From positions 1 to 6,631 of the forward strand of contig CALISX010000316.1 in assembly GCA_938041725.1 (NCBI GenBank): 6,631 nucleotides of DNA, written 5' to 3'. The notes beneath the pieces are model-generated. The model was given only the letters and a program-made list of their open reading frames with translations, was not told the origin of the DNA and did not search any database. Shown here piece by piece: positions 6,387 through 6,631 of this stretch (positions within the stretch are counted from its first letter, which is position 1; each line of letters begins with the position of its first letter). The stretch is from an uncultured Lachnoanaerobaculum sp. GTDB taxonomy: Bacteria > Bacillota > Clostridia > Lachnospirales > Lachnospiraceae. Both the position numbers and the translations under genes were made by a program.

Positions 6387-6535
6387 CTTTATCAGCCTCC
6401 CGTAGAATCACTTTCCCCTCTGCGATTTTCAGGGTTTCATCCGCAATGCCATCCATGCGAAGTTTATCAGATGCAGGAACCCTACGATTAAAGGAAATAT
6501 ATGTTCTTTTTTAGTATCTCATTTTCAATGTTCAT
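6379..6535 (-). pseudogene. Short broken or remnant gene, C-terminal end resembling an ABC ATPase
   Basis: Two frames meet here. An ATG at 6533-6535 with GGAG 7 bases upstream opens a 15-codon frame (MNIENEILKKNIYFL) that stops at 6488-6490. A second frame, open from 6510 to the TAG at 6379-6381, encodes 43 residues ending IADETLKIAEGKVILRE plus a short charged tail; its end overlaps the TTG start of the next gene by 8 bp. The phrase ADETLKIAEGKV is reminiscent of the last strand of ABC ATPases (ADR-I-L-x-GK-I), but the rest of an ATPase is missing. The two frames differ by one base and share a run of six A (complement of T at 6507-6512). A frameshift plus internal deletion of an ATPase gene would explain the layout. 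Alternatively it is a small gene of about 50 residues broken by one indel, or chance open frame. Confidence 0.35.
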
Positions 6536-6631
6536 CAGAAAGCTCCATCCTATTCTTTTCCTTCTGAATTCCCAGTTGGATCAGAAAGAGTCCGCTCCCC
6601 AGCCATATCATAATTAGTATGCCCTGCATCC
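6525..6631 (-). CDS. C-terminal end of a membrane protein, partial at window edge
   Basis: The frame is open from the window edge to TGA at 6525-6527. The visible 34 residues start MQGILIMIWLGSGLFLIQLG, a single hydrophobic helix, followed by a charged tail QKEKNRMELSDEH. This is how the last helix of many permeases and integral membrane proteins ends. It overlaps the ATG of the following short frame (6533-6535) by 11 bases, which supports translational coupling and a real gene. An ATG at 6627-6629 could be a start of a 34-residue protein, but no sequence upstream is available to test this. A permease of an ABC locus would fit the neighbours but is not shown. Confidence 0.5.
   Translation of the reverse strand, partial: MQGILIMIWLGSGLFLIQLGIQKEKNRMELSDEH

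Noticed and set aside
6500..6513. Programmed -1 frameshift at an A-AAA-AAG heptamer in the short - strand frame
   Set aside because: The heptamer is present, but the -1 frame gives only a short hydrophobic stretch ending at a stop, while the frame with ABC-like residues needs a +1 shift. A plain indel or deletion is simpler.
1..6631. tRNA, rRNA, CRISPR array, insertion sequence, phage or known riboswitch
   Set aside because: No cloverleaf, regularly spaced repeat, transposase motif, terminal repeats or recognisable riboswitch core was seen on either strand by reading.

Overview
This window looks like a chromosomal segment from a low-to-mid-GC Firmicute, most likely a clostridial gut bacterium of the Lachnospiraceae type. 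The evidence is indirect: strong AGGAGG-like ribosome binding sites, GTG and TTG starts, a lipoprotein signal of the Gram-positive kind, and protein sequences that read as clostridial. I could not search a database, so the taxonomic call is an inference.

Positions 1-5536 (+ strand) hold an ABC uptake system of the FbpABC / AfuABC / PgtC-like superfamily, the group that takes up ferric iron, 2-aminoethylphosphonate, hexose phosphates or phosphoglycerates. In order: the 3' part of a gene whose C-terminal two thirds is a solute-binding-protein domain behind an unrecognised N-terminal region; a 145-bp leader with a strong AT-rich dyad and a GC-rich hairpin; an ATPase with a TOBE domain (GTG start); a double-domain permease overlapping the ATPase by 4 bp; a small intergenic hairpin; a lipoprotein substrate-binding protein; and a rho-independent terminator. 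The lipoprotein would capture the ligand outside the membrane, the permease passes it, and the ATPase powers import. The first, atypical binding protein lies ahead of the regulatory-looking leader. It may act as the ligand sensor rather than the transporter's feeder, by analogy with HptA of the Staphylococcus HptRSA hexose-phosphate system. Neither binding protein shows the tandem tyrosines of classical ferric-binding proteins, so a phosphorylated organic ligand is my preferred guess over iron.

Positions 5533-5702 contain no ordinary gene. They hold a hairpin that would cover a perfect ribosome binding site, a 19-codon ORF behind that site, a 14-bp perfect hairpin overlapping the end of that ORF, and further small inverted repeats.

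Positions 5703-6631 are read from the - strand, convergent with the transporter. From the window's right edge leftwards come the tail of a membrane protein (one transmembrane helix plus a charged tail), a short apparently broken or remnant gene whose last residues resemble the end of an ABC ATPase, and a complete 227-residue membrane-anchored protein of unknown function with a TTG start. The three reading frames overlap at their ends like an operon, so this looks like the distal end of a second, partly decayed export or ABC-type locus.
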